In this document: piece by piece, positions 16,963 through 25,782 of the stretch | Layout: every line of letters begins with the position of its first letter | Numbering within the stretch: the first letter of the stretch is position 1 | NCBI RefSeq assembly: GCF_010993735.1 | Contig: NZ_WQNI01000017.1 | Span: forward strand, 36,316 to 100,315 | Source: Chelativorans alearensis | GTDB lineage: Bacteria; Pseudomonadota; Alphaproteobacteria; Rhizobiales; Rhizobiaceae | DNA: 64,000 bases | Reading direction: 5' to 3' | Position numbers and translations under genes: made by a program | The notes under the pieces: model-generated | Told to the model about the DNA's origin: nothing | The model's database searches: none | Seen by the model: the letters and a program-made list of their open reading frames with translations, nothing else

Positions 16963-17880
16963 ATGACCTTGACCCAGATCAAGACTTTTTACCTGGTCGC
17001 CACCATGGGCACCTTCCAGAAGGCGGCAGAAAAGCTCAACACTTCCCAGCCCACCGTTTCGGCGAGGATCGTGGCCCTGGAAAGCTGGTTCGGAACGAGC
17101 CTGTTCGATCGGTCGACCCATCGCGCCCAGCTGACCGCACAAGGGCGCGCCTTCCTCGACATCGCGCGCCGGATGCTTGATTTGGAAGCGGCGGCCAGAT
17201 CGGCCGTGGGCAATGGCGGAGAGCTGCAGGGCGTGGTGCGGATCGGGCTGGCCGATACGCTCGCGCTCTCCTGGGTGCCGCGCTTCATGATGTCGTTGCA
17301 GGAGCTTTACTCCGACGTGACGTTTGAATTTCAGGTCGGAGCTTCCCCGGTTCTGCGCGATGAACTCGTGCGTCAGTCGCTGGACATCAGCTTCATGGTC
17401 GGGCCGGTGGCGGAGCCTAACGTGGTGTGCGAACGCTTATGCGAGACGCCGGTTTCGCTGACCGCGGCGCCCCGGATGGGCCTTCACGGGCGCAAGCTTG
17501 GGATCAAGGAAATCTCGCAGCACCAGATACTCACCTTCCAGCGCCGCAGCCAGACCTATCAAAGCCTGATGCGCGCCTTCGATGCGGCACAGCTCAATGT
17601 CCGGATCAGCGGGGTGTCGTCCTTGAGTTTTGCGGTCGCGCTCGCGCTCGAAGGATACGGGATCCTCGCGGTGCCCACTGTGTCTATCGAGCGCGAACTC
17701 GAGCAGGGTAAGCTGGAGCTTCTGGACAGCGACCTCACCCCTGAAGCGCCCCAATTTGCGGCCTGCTGGGTTTCGGGCCCTTCGGCCGCGGCATCCCAGA
17801 CGATTGCCGCTCATGCCAGGGACTTTCTCACCGCCTATGCCTCCGAAAATATGATCAATATATTTGATGGAGTGGAATAA
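16963..17880 (+). CDS. LysR-family transcriptional regulator
   Basis: 305 residues from ATG 16963 (AGGAC upstream; an in-frame GTG at 16939 is less likely). N-terminal winged helix: LTQIKTFYLVATMGTFQKAA, KLNTSQPTVSARI, FDRSTHRAQLT. The rest is the two-lobed effector domain. It lies divergent from the dipeptidase-like/OCD/enolase operon and 73 bp before a TRAP operon, so it probably activates both in response to the imported compound or a metabolite. LysR assignment is certain; targets are inferred from position. Confidence 0.93.
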   Translation: MTLTQIKTFYLVATMGTFQKAAEKLNTSQPTVSARIVALESWFGTSLFDRSTHRAQLTAQGRAFLDIARRMLDLEAAARSAVGNGGELQGVVRIGLADTLALSWVPRFMMSLQELYSDVTFEFQVGASPVLRDELVRQSLDISFMVGPVAEPNVVCERLCETPVSLTAAPRMGLHGRKLGIKEISQHQILTFQRRSQTYQSLMRAFDAAQLNVRISGVSSLSFAVALALEGYGILAVPTVSIERELEQGKLELLDSDLTPEAPQFAACWVSGPSAAASQTIAAHARDFLTAYASENMINIFDGVE

Positions 17881-17953
17881 TTATTTTTATATTTTTTTAT
17901 ATAGTCGGGTCTGTAGGATGAGGGGCATAAAATTCAGAATAAGGGAACATCAC

Positions 17954-18949
17954 ATGAAACCGTATTTCTGTTGCGTCCTCGCGATCGGAACCGCACTGGG
18001 CCAGACGCCTTCCCTCGCGCAGGTCTCGCTGGAGATGAGCTCCGAGAACGCCCCCACGATCCTGCATGGCCAAGGTGAGCAGGCATTCGTCCAGCGCGTT
18101 GAGGAACTGAGCGGCAATGAAATCGAGATCACGCTGCACCAGAGCGGCTCGCTGGGGCTGAAGGCCGCAGACAACCTCGATGCCGTGGCGGACGGCGTTG
18201 TCGATATCGCCAGCACCATCAGCGGTGTCCTTGCCGGTACCGAGCCGATTTTTATGCTCGCCAGCCTTCCTTTCGTCGCTCCCTCCACCGAAGACGCGCG
18301 CATGCTCTACCAGGCCACGCGCCCCGAATTCGAAGCCTTCTTTGAGGAAAACGGGCAGATCTTGCTCTATGCCGTGCCGTGGCCGGCCTCGGGGATCTTT
18401 GCGGATCACCCCATCGATTCCATTGAAGCGCTCAAGGGGCTCAAGATCCGGACCTATGACGCCAACGCGACCCGCACTCTGATCGAAGCCAAAGCCGCGC
18501 CGATCCAGCTCGCCTGGACCGATACGATCCCGATGCTGGCCACCGGTGGCGTCGACGCGGTGCTCACTTCGGCCGAAGGTGGGGTTTCCGCCGAATTCTG
18601 GGAGCAGCTCAGCGACTTCACCTCGGTGAACTACGCCATGCCCCTTGAAATCACGCATATGAACAAAGACTCCTTCGAAAGGCTTTCGCCCGAACAGCAG
18701 GATGCCCTGCTCGAGGCGGCCCGGATCACCGAAGAAGCGGGATGGGAAGCGGTCGTGAACCGCATGGAAGAGAACTTCGCCAAGCTCGAAGAGTACGGCA
18801 TGACCGTGACGCGGAGCGCACCGGCAAAGGTTCTGTCCTACCTCGCCGCGGCAGGCTCGTCGGTATTGAACGATTGGAAGGAATCCGCTGACGAGGACGC
18901 GCAGGCGGCCCTCGCGGAATATGCGTCCAGAGTCGGGCGCGAATACTAA
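17954..18949 (+). CDS. TRAP transporter substrate-binding subunit (system 1)
   Basis: 331 residues; start chosen at the ATG with AAGGGAA upstream and a signal peptide ending near SLAQ. DctP-fold features: GLKIRTYDANATRT (conserved Arg contacting the ligand carboxylate), AWTDTIPMLATGGVDAVLTS and an EGG..FWE segment. It is closely related to the system 3 protein at 29626 (shared TRTL, A/G-W-x-D, LTSA-GG, FWE patterns), so the two may bind related ligands. First gene of a P-Q-M operon; the DctQ gene follows after 11 bp. Periplasmic. Confidence 0.92.
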   Translation: MKPYFCCVLAIGTALGQTPSLAQVSLEMSSENAPTILHGQGEQAFVQRVEELSGNEIEITLHQSGSLGLKAADNLDAVADGVVDIASTISGVLAGTEPIFMLASLPFVAPSTEDARMLYQATRPEFEAFFEENGQILLYAVPWPASGIFADHPIDSIEALKGLKIRTYDANATRTLIEAKAAPIQLAWTDTIPMLATGGVDAVLTSAEGGVSAEFWEQLSDFTSVNYAMPLEITHMNKDSFERLSPEQQDALLEAARITEEAGWEAVVNRMEENFAKLEEYGMTVTRSAPAKVLSYLAAAGSSVLNDWKESADEDAQAALAEYASRVGREY

Positions 18950-18960
18950 TCGGTCGATTC

Positions 18961-19458
18961 ATGCTTCAAACGCTCGACAAGATAGCGGTAACCCTGGCCA
19001 AATTGGCCGGGGTTTTCGCCGCATTATCGCTGGTCGCCATGTTCCTTCACATCGTCTACGAGATGATACTGCGGAACCTGTTCGACACCTCGACCTTCGT
19101 GCTGGACGAATTCGTTGGCTACGAGGTCTCGGCGATGATGTTCCTAGGCCTCGGCTGGACCTATCTGCGCGGCGAGCTGCTCAAACTCGACCTGTTTTAC
19201 GAACGTTTGGGCCCGGGAGGGCAACGCCTTCTGAGAGGGTTCGGTGACATTACCGCCCTCGTCCTAACCCTCTTTCTGCTGGTTCATATCGGGGACACGG
19301 TCATCACCACCTATAGTCGCGGAACAGTGAGCGCCAGCATCGCCCGCGTCCCACAATTCTTGCCACAATCGATGGTCTTTATCGGGCTGGTGGTCTTTGC
19401 GCTGTGCCTGACCACCCGCCTGATGCTCCGGATTGCCGGGCAGGAGGTGCACTCGTGA
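18961..19458 (+). CDS. TRAP transporter small membrane subunit DctQ (system 1)
   Basis: 165 residues, about four transmembrane helices (AGVFAALSLVAMFLHIVYEM, MMFLGLGWTYL, ALVLTLFLLVHIG, MVFIGLVVFALCLTTRL). The FVLDEFVGYE region after helix 1 is DctQ-typical. It partners the 12-TM subunit encoded next; its stop overlaps that start (TGATG). No strong ribosome site, consistent with coupling to the binding-protein gene. Confidence 0.9.
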   Translation: MLQTLDKIAVTLAKLAGVFAALSLVAMFLHIVYEMILRNLFDTSTFVLDEFVGYEVSAMMFLGLGWTYLRGELLKLDLFYERLGPGGQRLLRGFGDITALVLTLFLLVHIGDTVITTYSRGTVSASIARVPQFLPQSMVFIGLVVFALCLTTRLMLRIAGQEVHS

Positions 19459-20753
19459 TGCCGGGTGCCGTCGGGCTGATCTTGCTCCTGACGCTCATCG
19501 TTTTGCTGCTTCTCCGGTCCTACATCTTCGTTGCGATTCTACTGGTCTCGATCTTTGGGTTGGCGGTATTCCACGGGTTCACCCTGGACCGGATTGGAGC
19601 GACCTTGTCGCGGATCCTGTTCCGCGCCTCCAATTCCTGGGAATTGTCGGCGGTGCCGATGTTCGTCTGGATGGGCGAGATTGCCTTGCGGACGTCGGTC
19701 ATTCCGCGTCTGTTTCGAGGCTTGTCTCCGCTTGTTCGCGGTCTGCCCGGCGGGCTGATCCACACCAACGTGATCGCCAGCACGCTGTTTGCCGCAGTTT
19801 CGGGCTCGTCGGCGGCAACCACCGCGACCGTAGGACGGGTTACGTTGCACGAGCTAGAAGAGCGCGGTTTCGACCGCAAACTGTCCATCGGCTCGCTCGC
19901 CGGAGCAGGAACCCTTGGCCTCCTCATTCCACCCTCGGTGATGATGATCATCTATGGGCTTCTGGCCGAGGTCTCTATCCTCAGGCTGTTCGCCGCGGGC
20001 CTCATCCCGGGGCTCATGATCGCTGCACTCTATTCGGGCTATCTGATCCTTCGCAGCCCCAAAAACCCCGAGGATGGCTTTATCCCGAGCCAGGGCTACA
20101 TCCTGCACGCCCTAGGCGATCTTGTTCCCATTGCAGTGCTCATTGTGGCGGTCATCGGCGCGATTTATTCGGGCTGGGCAACGCCGTCCGAGGCTGCCGC
20201 GGTCGGCGTGCTGGTCAGCTTCGGGCTGGCGGCCGTCATGGGCGAACTGAATTTTGCCCTGATCCGCGACTCGCTGGCTGCCGCCGTGCCGACAGCGACG
20301 ATGATCTGCATCATTGTGGTGGCGGCCTCGTTCCTGTCGACGGCAATCGGCTTTCTGCACCTGCCGCAGGATGTGGCGGTCTTCATCGTGGGCCTCGGCC
20401 TGTCGCCGCTAGCGCTGCTGCTTGCGTTGGGGATATTCTATCTGCTCTTGGGACTGCTGCTGGATGGAATATCGATTGCAGTCATGACCCTTCCCATCGT
20501 GCTGCCGATCGTTCAGCTTGCCGGGATCGACCTGATCTGGTTTGGGGTGTTCCTCATTATTCTGGTCGAACTGGGGCAGATGACGCCTCCGATCGGGTTC
20601 AACCTGTTCATCCTTCAGTCCATCACCGGCGTGCCGATGCTTGACGTCGCCAGGGCCGCGATCCCCTTCTTCCTGCTTATGCTGTTTGGTGCGGTGCTAA
20701 TCATCCTATTCCCGAACCTTGCAATATGGTTGCCAACGCTAATTTTCGGCTAA
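19458..20753 (+). CDS. TRAP transporter large membrane subunit DctM (system 1)
   Basis: 431 residues from the ATG overlapping the DctQ stop, AGGAGG 9 nt upstream. About a dozen hydrophobic segments. Characteristic DctM pieces: SGSSAATTATVGRV, LLIPPSVMMIIYG, GWATPSEAAAVGV, and TPPIGFNLFILQ near the C-terminus. It is the Na+/solute symport channel of the system in the inner membrane. Close relative of the subunit at 31219. Confidence 0.94.
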   Translation: MPGAVGLILLLTLIVLLLLRSYIFVAILLVSIFGLAVFHGFTLDRIGATLSRILFRASNSWELSAVPMFVWMGEIALRTSVIPRLFRGLSPLVRGLPGGLIHTNVIASTLFAAVSGSSAATTATVGRVTLHELEERGFDRKLSIGSLAGAGTLGLLIPPSVMMIIYGLLAEVSILRLFAAGLIPGLMIAALYSGYLILRSPKNPEDGFIPSQGYILHALGDLVPIAVLIVAVIGAIYSGWATPSEAAAVGVLVSFGLAAVMGELNFALIRDSLAAAVPTATMICIIVVAASFLSTAIGFLHLPQDVAVFIVGLGLSPLALLLALGIFYLLLGLLLDGISIAVMTLPIVLPIVQLAGIDLIWFGVFLIILVELGQMTPPIGFNLFILQSITGVPMLDVARAAIPFFLLMLFGAVLIILFPNLAIWLPTLIFG

Positions 20754-20780
20754 CCACCGCCTCCCTCTCGGCACTTCATA

Positions 20781-20802
20781 GGCCCGCGCTTTTGCGCGGG
20801 CC
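20781..20802 (+). terminator. Hairpin after TRAP operon 1
   Basis: GGCCCGCGC-TTTT-GCGCGGGCC, a perfect 9-bp stem, 28 bp after the DctM stop; only a weak T stretch follows. Marks the end of the operon. The remaining 240 bp to the next start include an AT-rich stretch (20845-20905) that probably holds the promoter of TRAP operon 2. Confidence 0.7.
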
Positions 20803-21042
20803 GATGTGTTTCAAGGTGTTACACCGGATCCATAGGGCAGCTTTATGACTCATAATAACAAGTTTTTTTGTAGAATTCGGTTTACTTAATCAAGAATTAT
20901 TTTCATCTTGACGTGAATGGAACCCCGTCTCGGGCTGGACCAGAGACGTGACAGGCAATCGCACGAGCCAGACGGCCGCCAACCAGTTCCTGTCGCGGCA
21001 GGCGGTCGAACCAGAACAACTTGCCAACAGGGAGGCCTCCAT

Positions 21043-22035
21043 ATGAAAGCCCAGCTCTTACTCATCGCCTACGCCTCGGTCGCGGCCTTCGTTGCCACCC
21101 CGGCGGCGGCAGAGAACCTTCGTGTCCTTTCGGCGTGGGATCAGAATTTCGTGTTCAACACGACCATGCTCGAACCCCTGCTCGAAAAGATCGAGACCGC
21201 CAGCGAAGGCGAAATCACCTTCTCGACCAACGGGCCGGAAGTCGTGCCCACCTTTGAACAATTCGAACCAGTCCAGGCGGGCGCCTTCGACATGCTGTTT
21301 GCGCATCCGGGTTATTTCTCGGGTAATGCCGGCGTGGGCGTTACCATCGACGCCATCGACCCCGACCCAACCAAACGCCGCGAAACCGGCGTCTGGGACT
21401 ATCTCGACGAATACTATCAGAAGCACGGGCTCAAGCTGATCGCCATGCCCCCGCAAGGCACCAATTCGCTTCTTTTTGTTACCAAGGATCCGCTGCCCGA
21501 GACCGACACGCCGTTCAAAGGCCTCAAGCTGCGCGCGAACGTAACCTATCACGCCTTGGTCGAGACCTTGGGCGGTGCGCCGGTCCTGATGTCGGGCGGC
21601 GAAATCTATCCGGGCCTTCAGGCCGGACTGATTGACGGGGCAGCCTGGAGCGTGGTCGGGGTGACTGACTACAAGCTCAGTGAAGTCGCCGGTTATTGGA
21701 CCGAGCCGTCCTATGGCCAGACCGGGACCGTGGTCCTCATGAACCTTGATACCTGGGAGGGTCTTTCGGACGAGTCCAAGTCCATCATCGAGCAGGCCGC
21801 CATCGAGGTCGAGAATGAGACCACGGAGCTTTACACCGACCTCAACGACCGCGAGCGCGAGCTGATGGAAGAGGCCGGCATGAAGCCGACCTACTACACC
21901 GACGCGGTCGCCAGTCAGCTCAACGACCTCTGGGCTGAAGGTGTCTGGGCACTTGGCGACGAGAAGGCCGGCGCGGAATCCGCGGCGTTTCGGTCCTTTG
22001 CCGCCTCGAAAGGGATGACCCCGGCGGCAGAATAA
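21043..22035 (+). CDS. TRAP transporter substrate-binding subunit (system 2)
   Basis: 330 residues; ATG with AGGGAGG upstream and a signal peptide ending FVATPAAAEN. DctP fold: GLKLRANVTYHALVETLGG carries the ligand-binding Arg, and YPGLQAGLIDGAAWSV matches the usual QTGxVDG element. It is distinct from systems 1 and 3. A strong hairpin separates it from the DctQ gene. The ligand is probably an organic acid or amino acid derivative handled by the downstream M19-like enzyme. Confidence 0.9.
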   Translation: MKAQLLLIAYASVAAFVATPAAAENLRVLSAWDQNFVFNTTMLEPLLEKIETASEGEITFSTNGPEVVPTFEQFEPVQAGAFDMLFAHPGYFSGNAGVGVTIDAIDPDPTKRRETGVWDYLDEYYQKHGLKLIAMPPQGTNSLLFVTKDPLPETDTPFKGLKLRANVTYHALVETLGGAPVLMSGGEIYPGLQAGLIDGAAWSVVGVTDYKLSEVAGYWTEPSYGQTGTVVLMNLDTWEGLSDESKSIIEQAAIEVENETTELYTDLNDRERELMEEAGMKPTYYTDAVASQLNDLWAEGVWALGDEKAGAESAAFRSFAASKGMTPAAE

Positions 22036-22060
22036 GCCAGCGCCTCACGCATAGCGCCGT

Positions 22061-22083
22061 GCGGGACCCTATCAGGGTCCCGC
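22061..22083 (+). terminator. Attenuator-like hairpin between binding-protein and DctQ genes
   Basis: GCGGGACCCT (22061-22070), loop ATC, AGGGTCCCGC (22074-22083): perfect 10-bp stem in the 67-bp gap. There is no T-run, so partial termination or protection of the upstream mRNA from decay is more likely than a full stop. That would give more binding protein than permease. Confidence 0.65.
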
Positions 22084-22102
22084 CGTCCAGAAAGGTCCGC
22101 CG

Positions 22103-22594
22103 ATGCCGTTGATCCAGTTCCTCATCCGCGCTCACAGGAACGTGACGGTTGTCGCTTTCGCCGTCGCCGGGGCGGCGCTCGTGCTGTTCACTGCCGTATT
22201 CAACATCGAGGTCGCGCGGCGTTATTTCCTTAATGCTCCCTCCACCTGGTCACAGGACGTGATCGCGGTCTGCGCGCTGGCGGTGATCTTCCTGGCCATG
22301 CCCTACGTGACGATGAAGCAAGGCCACGTGCGCATCGACATCCTGCTGCGAAAGATGGGACCGGCGGGCGAAAAGGCCGTCACCTCGGTCTCGCTCGTGC
22401 TTGCCGTCATCATCCTCGGAGCTGTCGCCTGGATCACCGGGATCGAGGCGCACAAGCAGTTTCTGCGGGGCACACAGACGGCCTCGTCTATCGCCATTCC
22501 GAAATGGCCGCTTCTTGCCCTCATGGCCTGGGGGTTCCTGAGCTCGGCGCTTCACGTTCTGAGCCTCCCCTTCGTCCGGGATGACGCGCAATGA
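22103..22594 (+). CDS. TRAP transporter small membrane subunit DctQ (system 2)
   Basis: 163 residues, four hydrophobic helices (VVAFAVAGAALVLFTAVFNI, VIAVCALAVIFLAMPYV, SLVLAVIILGAVAWITG, LLALMAWGFLSSALHVL). The APSTWSQDV segment after helix 1 matches DctQ. AAGG upstream of the ATG. Overlaps the DctM start by ATGA. Confidence 0.9.
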   Translation: MPLIQFLIRAHRNVTVVAFAVAGAALVLFTAVFNIEVARRYFLNAPSTWSQDVIAVCALAVIFLAMPYVTMKQGHVRIDILLRKMGPAGEKAVTSVSLVLAVIILGAVAWITGIEAHKQFLRGTQTASSIAIPKWPLLALMAWGFLSSALHVLSLPFVRDDAQ

Positions 22595-23901
22595 CCATTG
22601 AATGGTATTTTCTTCTGCCTATCGCCCTGGCGATATTAATGACCCTGCTTTTGCTTGGCGTGCCGATCTTCATCGCCTTTCTCTCGCTCAACGTCGTGGG
22701 CACCTTGCTCATGATCGGGCCGGCCGGTTACGGGATGCTGGTCAACAGCATTTATTCCAGCGCAAGTTCGCTCAGTCTTGCAGCGATCCCGCTCTTTGTT
22801 CTCATGGGAGAAGTCCTGTTCCGGTCTGGCTCGGTCGACGTGCTTTTCGACGCCTTGAGCAAGGTGATGGGGCGGGTGAAGGGACGCCTTTACTATTTCA
22901 TCATCTCGCTATCGGCCGTCTTTGGCGCGCTCTCGGGCTCGGCCATCGCAGTGACGGCAATGCTTGGCAACACCGCGCTCAAGACCATGCTCCAGCGTGG
23001 CTATGACAAGAAGCTATCGGTCTCGATGATTCTCGCAGGCGCGTCTCTGGCCCCGATCATCCCACCCAGCACGATGGCCGTGGTTATCGGCTCGGTCGCC
23101 GACGTTTCGATCGCAAAACTTCTGATGGCCGGACTGCTTCCGGGCCTGTTGATGGCGATAATCTTCGCGATTTTCATCGCGTTTTCGGTCCGCGCCAATC
23201 CCGATCTAGCTCCCGCTGACGAGGAGGTCGAGCATGTCACGGCCCGGGAAAAGTTGGCGGGCCTGGCGCAGTGCCTGCCTTTCGGGCTGGTCATCTTTTC
23301 GGTGATGGGCTTTATCCTGCTCGGCGTTGCCACCGCGACCGAGGCCGCCGCCACCGGCGTGCTCGCCTCGCTGGCCGTTGCCGCCTTTTACGGCAAGCTG
23401 CGTCTTAGAATGGTCATTGCGGCAGTGAAGTCGGCCGTCACCGTCACGGCGGTTATGATGGTGGTGATCGTCTCCTCGACGCTCTACACCCAGCTCCTTG
23501 CCTTTTCGGGCGCTACCTCCGGCCTGGTTCAGAGCATTACCGATCTGCCGATCAACGGGCTGGTGTTCACGCTGGGTGTGCTCGCGGTGTCCTTCGCGAT
23601 GTGCATGTTCATCGACCAGATCGCGTACCTTCTGCTCGCCGTGCCGATCTTCCAGCCGATCATGCAATCGTATGGGATCGACCCGGTCTGGTTCTGGATG
23701 CTCTTTGCCGTCTTCCTCTCGATTGGATCGAACACACCTCCCTTCGGCTACAACCTGTTCACCCTCAATGCAGTCGCCGACGACGTGAATATCCAAACGA
23801 TCTTCTCGGCTGCCTGGAAAAGCGTGGGTCTGGTCCTGATCGGGGTTGTCATCATGATGCTTTTCCCCGCGCTCGTGACCTTCATCCCCTCGCTCATCTG
23901 A
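22591..23901 (+). CDS. TRAP transporter large membrane subunit DctM (system 2)
   Basis: 436 residues, start overlapping the DctQ stop. Family pieces: SGSAIAVTAMLGNTALKTM, APIIPPSTMAVVIG, GVATATEAAATGV, and SNTPPFGYNLFTL near the end. About 12 membrane helices; inner-membrane symporter. Followed 87 bp later by the M19-like gene, which has its own ribosome site. Confidence 0.94.
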   Translation: MTIEWYFLLPIALAILMTLLLLGVPIFIAFLSLNVVGTLLMIGPAGYGMLVNSIYSSASSLSLAAIPLFVLMGEVLFRSGSVDVLFDALSKVMGRVKGRLYYFIISLSAVFGALSGSAIAVTAMLGNTALKTMLQRGYDKKLSVSMILAGASLAPIIPPSTMAVVIGSVADVSIAKLLMAGLLPGLLMAIIFAIFIAFSVRANPDLAPADEEVEHVTAREKLAGLAQCLPFGLVIFSVMGFILLGVATATEAAATGVLASLAVAAFYGKLRLRMVIAAVKSAVTVTAVMMVVIVSSTLYTQLLAFSGATSGLVQSITDLPINGLVFTLGVLAVSFAMCMFIDQIAYLLLAVPIFQPIMQSYGIDPVWFWMLFAVFLSIGSNTPPFGYNLFTLNAVADDVNIQTIFSAAWKSVGLVLIGVVIMMLFPALVTFIPSLI

Positions 23902-23988
23902 GCCATCGGGCTTTGACCGCACCGTTCGAGCACCGCTCGGGTCTTCTCTGCCCGACGATGCGCCTGTACCACCAAAAGGAGACCTTTC

Positions 23989-25002
23989 ATGTCCCATCCC
24001 GTCTATGACGACTCGATCGTGATCGACCTCGTCTCGCCATTGCTCGATCCCGAACAGGACGATATTTCTGATTATTTCCGCATGTACCGCCAGGGCGGCG
24101 TGACCGTCGTCGGCCCGACCGTGGCGATCGACCATGATTTCGACGAGACCCTGCGCCTGTTCACGCGCATGTATGAATTCATCCACCGCGACCGCGAAAA
24201 CCTGATGGTGATCCGCACGGTTGAGGACTTCCGCATCGCCAAGCAGGCCGGCAAGCTCGGTCTCCTGATGCACTTCCAGAATTCGATTCCCATCGGGCTC
24301 AAGACTGAGCGCCTGGGCATCCTGCACGCGCTGGGTCTGCGGGTCGTGCAATTGACCTATAACCGGCGCAATCCGGTGGGCGACGGCTGCACTGTGCCCG
24401 AGGACGGCGGCTTGACCGATTTCGGGCGCAGGATGATCGCTGCGCTCAACGACCATGGCATTGTCGTCGATCTGTCGCACACATCCCACCGCACGACGCT
24501 TGAGGCCATCGAGGCGACCAGAAAGCCGCCGATCTTCTCGCATTCCAATGTGTACGATGTGCTCCCCAATGCGCGGGCCATCAAGCGCGACCAGATCCGC
24601 GCGGTGGCCGCAAAGGGCGGGACGGTCGGCCTGGTCGGCTGCGAGTATTTCGTCTCCCGCGAACGCGGCGCAACCGTAGACGATCTCGTACGTCATGCCG
24701 ATTTCATCGCCGAGGAGGTGGGGACCGATCACATTTCGCTGGGTATCGATCACTACTGGGGCCATGCGCCCCATGCCACGATGGAAGCCCAGCAGGCGAT
24801 GTACCATCACCAAGTCAGCAGCGGCACATGGGACCCGAAAACCTGGCCGACGCCGCCCTTGAAGCATATCGCGGGGCTCGAGACACCTGAAACCACCCAT
24901 ACGATTGCCGAGGCGCTGGCGCGGGCGAAATACAAGGACGAGGATATCCGCAAGATACTCGGCGAGAACCTGATCCGCGTCTTCGCCGCGAACTGGATCT
25001 AA
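23989..25002 (+). CDS. M19 dipeptidase-like protein with altered metal site (copy 2)
   Basis: 337 residues, AAGGAG upstream of ATG. VVDLSHTSHRTTLEAI and IFSHSNVYDVL keep the later zinc His residues, and LGIDHYWGHAP keeps the Asp. The N-terminal HxD is replaced (SIVIDLVSPLL), and the bridging Glu position reads MHFQNSIP with Gln. Copy 1 (15809-16816) has the same two changes, so they define a shared subfamily rather than decay. No signal peptide: the substrate is processed after import by the TRAP system whose operon it closes. Confidence 0.8.
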   Translation: MSHPVYDDSIVIDLVSPLLDPEQDDISDYFRMYRQGGVTVVGPTVAIDHDFDETLRLFTRMYEFIHRDRENLMVIRTVEDFRIAKQAGKLGLLMHFQNSIPIGLKTERLGILHALGLRVVQLTYNRRNPVGDGCTVPEDGGLTDFGRRMIAALNDHGIVVDLSHTSHRTTLEAIEATRKPPIFSHSNVYDVLPNARAIKRDQIRAVAAKGGTVGLVGCEYFVSRERGATVDDLVRHADFIAEEVGTDHISLGIDHYWGHAPHATMEAQQAMYHHQVSSGTWDPKTWPTPPLKHIAGLETPETTHTIAEALARAKYKDEDIRKILGENLIRVFAANWI

Positions 25003-25010
25003 GTAGGGAC

Positions 25011-25028
25011 AAGCCGGGACCCCGGCTT
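25011..25028 (+). terminator. Hairpin after TRAP operon 2
   Basis: AAGCCGG-GACC-CCGGCTT, 9 bp after the stop of the M19-like gene. Short perfect stem with no T-run; likely transcript end of the operon. Confidence 0.55.
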
Positions 25029-25721
25029 GAACTCTATAGGTCCCTGGCGGCACCATAAGATACCAAGCGGACTTGCGACCCTCCAACTACCAATGTTCGA
25101 CACGGATAATGTCCAGACGATGAGCGTGTCGAACTCAGCGTTCGCTTGCAGCGCCCGGGTTCCTCAACTGTATCGGTCTGTTTTGGCCGATACAGTTGAG
25201 GAACTCAGTCGAATGCGGCGAGGTCGATTGGCTTGTGATTCGCGGGAACGGAGGCCGCGGCCGTCACGCCGGTCTCGGCGTGAGCATCGGGATGAGTTTC
25301 AGGATCGGCTGGTCTCGGCTGAGTCCGTCGCATCGGCGGTGCGGGCCTGTACGCAGGAGATGAACCGCCTCAACTGCGAGCAGCGCGCTCAAGTTTTGTT
25401 TTCGGAAAACAACCCGCACAAAACACCAATGTAATAAAATCAACAAGTTAGATCCGCAGGTGCAAGTCAGGGGTGTTGACCCTGCAACCATTCGCGATGC
25501 CGAGGTCGGGCGCAGAAATGGCTGCATCGGAATACTTCAGCGCAGAGCGGCGGGCACCATGCGCAAAAATGACAGTGGATAATACCATGGTCAGCGCCGC
25601 TGAGGTTCAGGGAATGGACCGTATCGGGGCAGCAGCTCACACATGGGAACTGATCGAGATCATGAGGCTTTCCGGGCGCGAGCAAAAAATCCGACCATTC
25701 GGTCTCGCGTGTTAATCCCTA
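25029..25721. other. Gene-poor interval with an 18-bp inverted repeat
   Basis: About 690 bp without a recognisable gene; short open frames (for example 25473-25715) have no family features. The one clear structure is a perfect 18-bp inverted repeat: GTTCCTCAACTGTATCGG at 25159-25176 and its complement at 25187-25204, with a 10-nt loop. It could be a terminator, an operator for a dimeric regulator, or a mobile-element scar. The right end leads into the hyuA promoter. Confidence 0.5.
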
Positions 25722-25744
25722 TTGACAGTATCCAAAATGGATAC
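25722..25744 (+). promoter_or_regulatory. hyuA promoter with GTATCC-N5-GGATAC operator
   Basis: TTGACA (25722-25727) is a consensus -35. Immediately after it lies the perfect palindrome GTATCC-AAAAT-GGATAC (25728-25744), filling the 17-bp spacer; the -10 is not clear. A repressor dimer here would block RNA polymerase. The only other intergenic copy I find with the same 5-nt spacing is at 47486-47502. GntR/FCD proteins use palindromes of this size, and such a gene (33642-34406) ends this operon. Confidence 0.72.
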
Positions 25745-25782
25745 AAGACTTGCGGTCAATCTTTGACTTGAGGAAGAGGGTT

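Noticed and set aside
23206..25086. Open frame of 626 codons on the minus strand
   Set aside because: It lies antisense to the DctM and M19-like genes, is rich in His/Asp/Arg without any domain, and the plus-strand genes have clear motifs and ribosome sites.
25473..25715. 80-codon frame before hyuA
   Set aside because: No ribosome site, no domain, and it lies in a decayed interval; not enough to call a gene.
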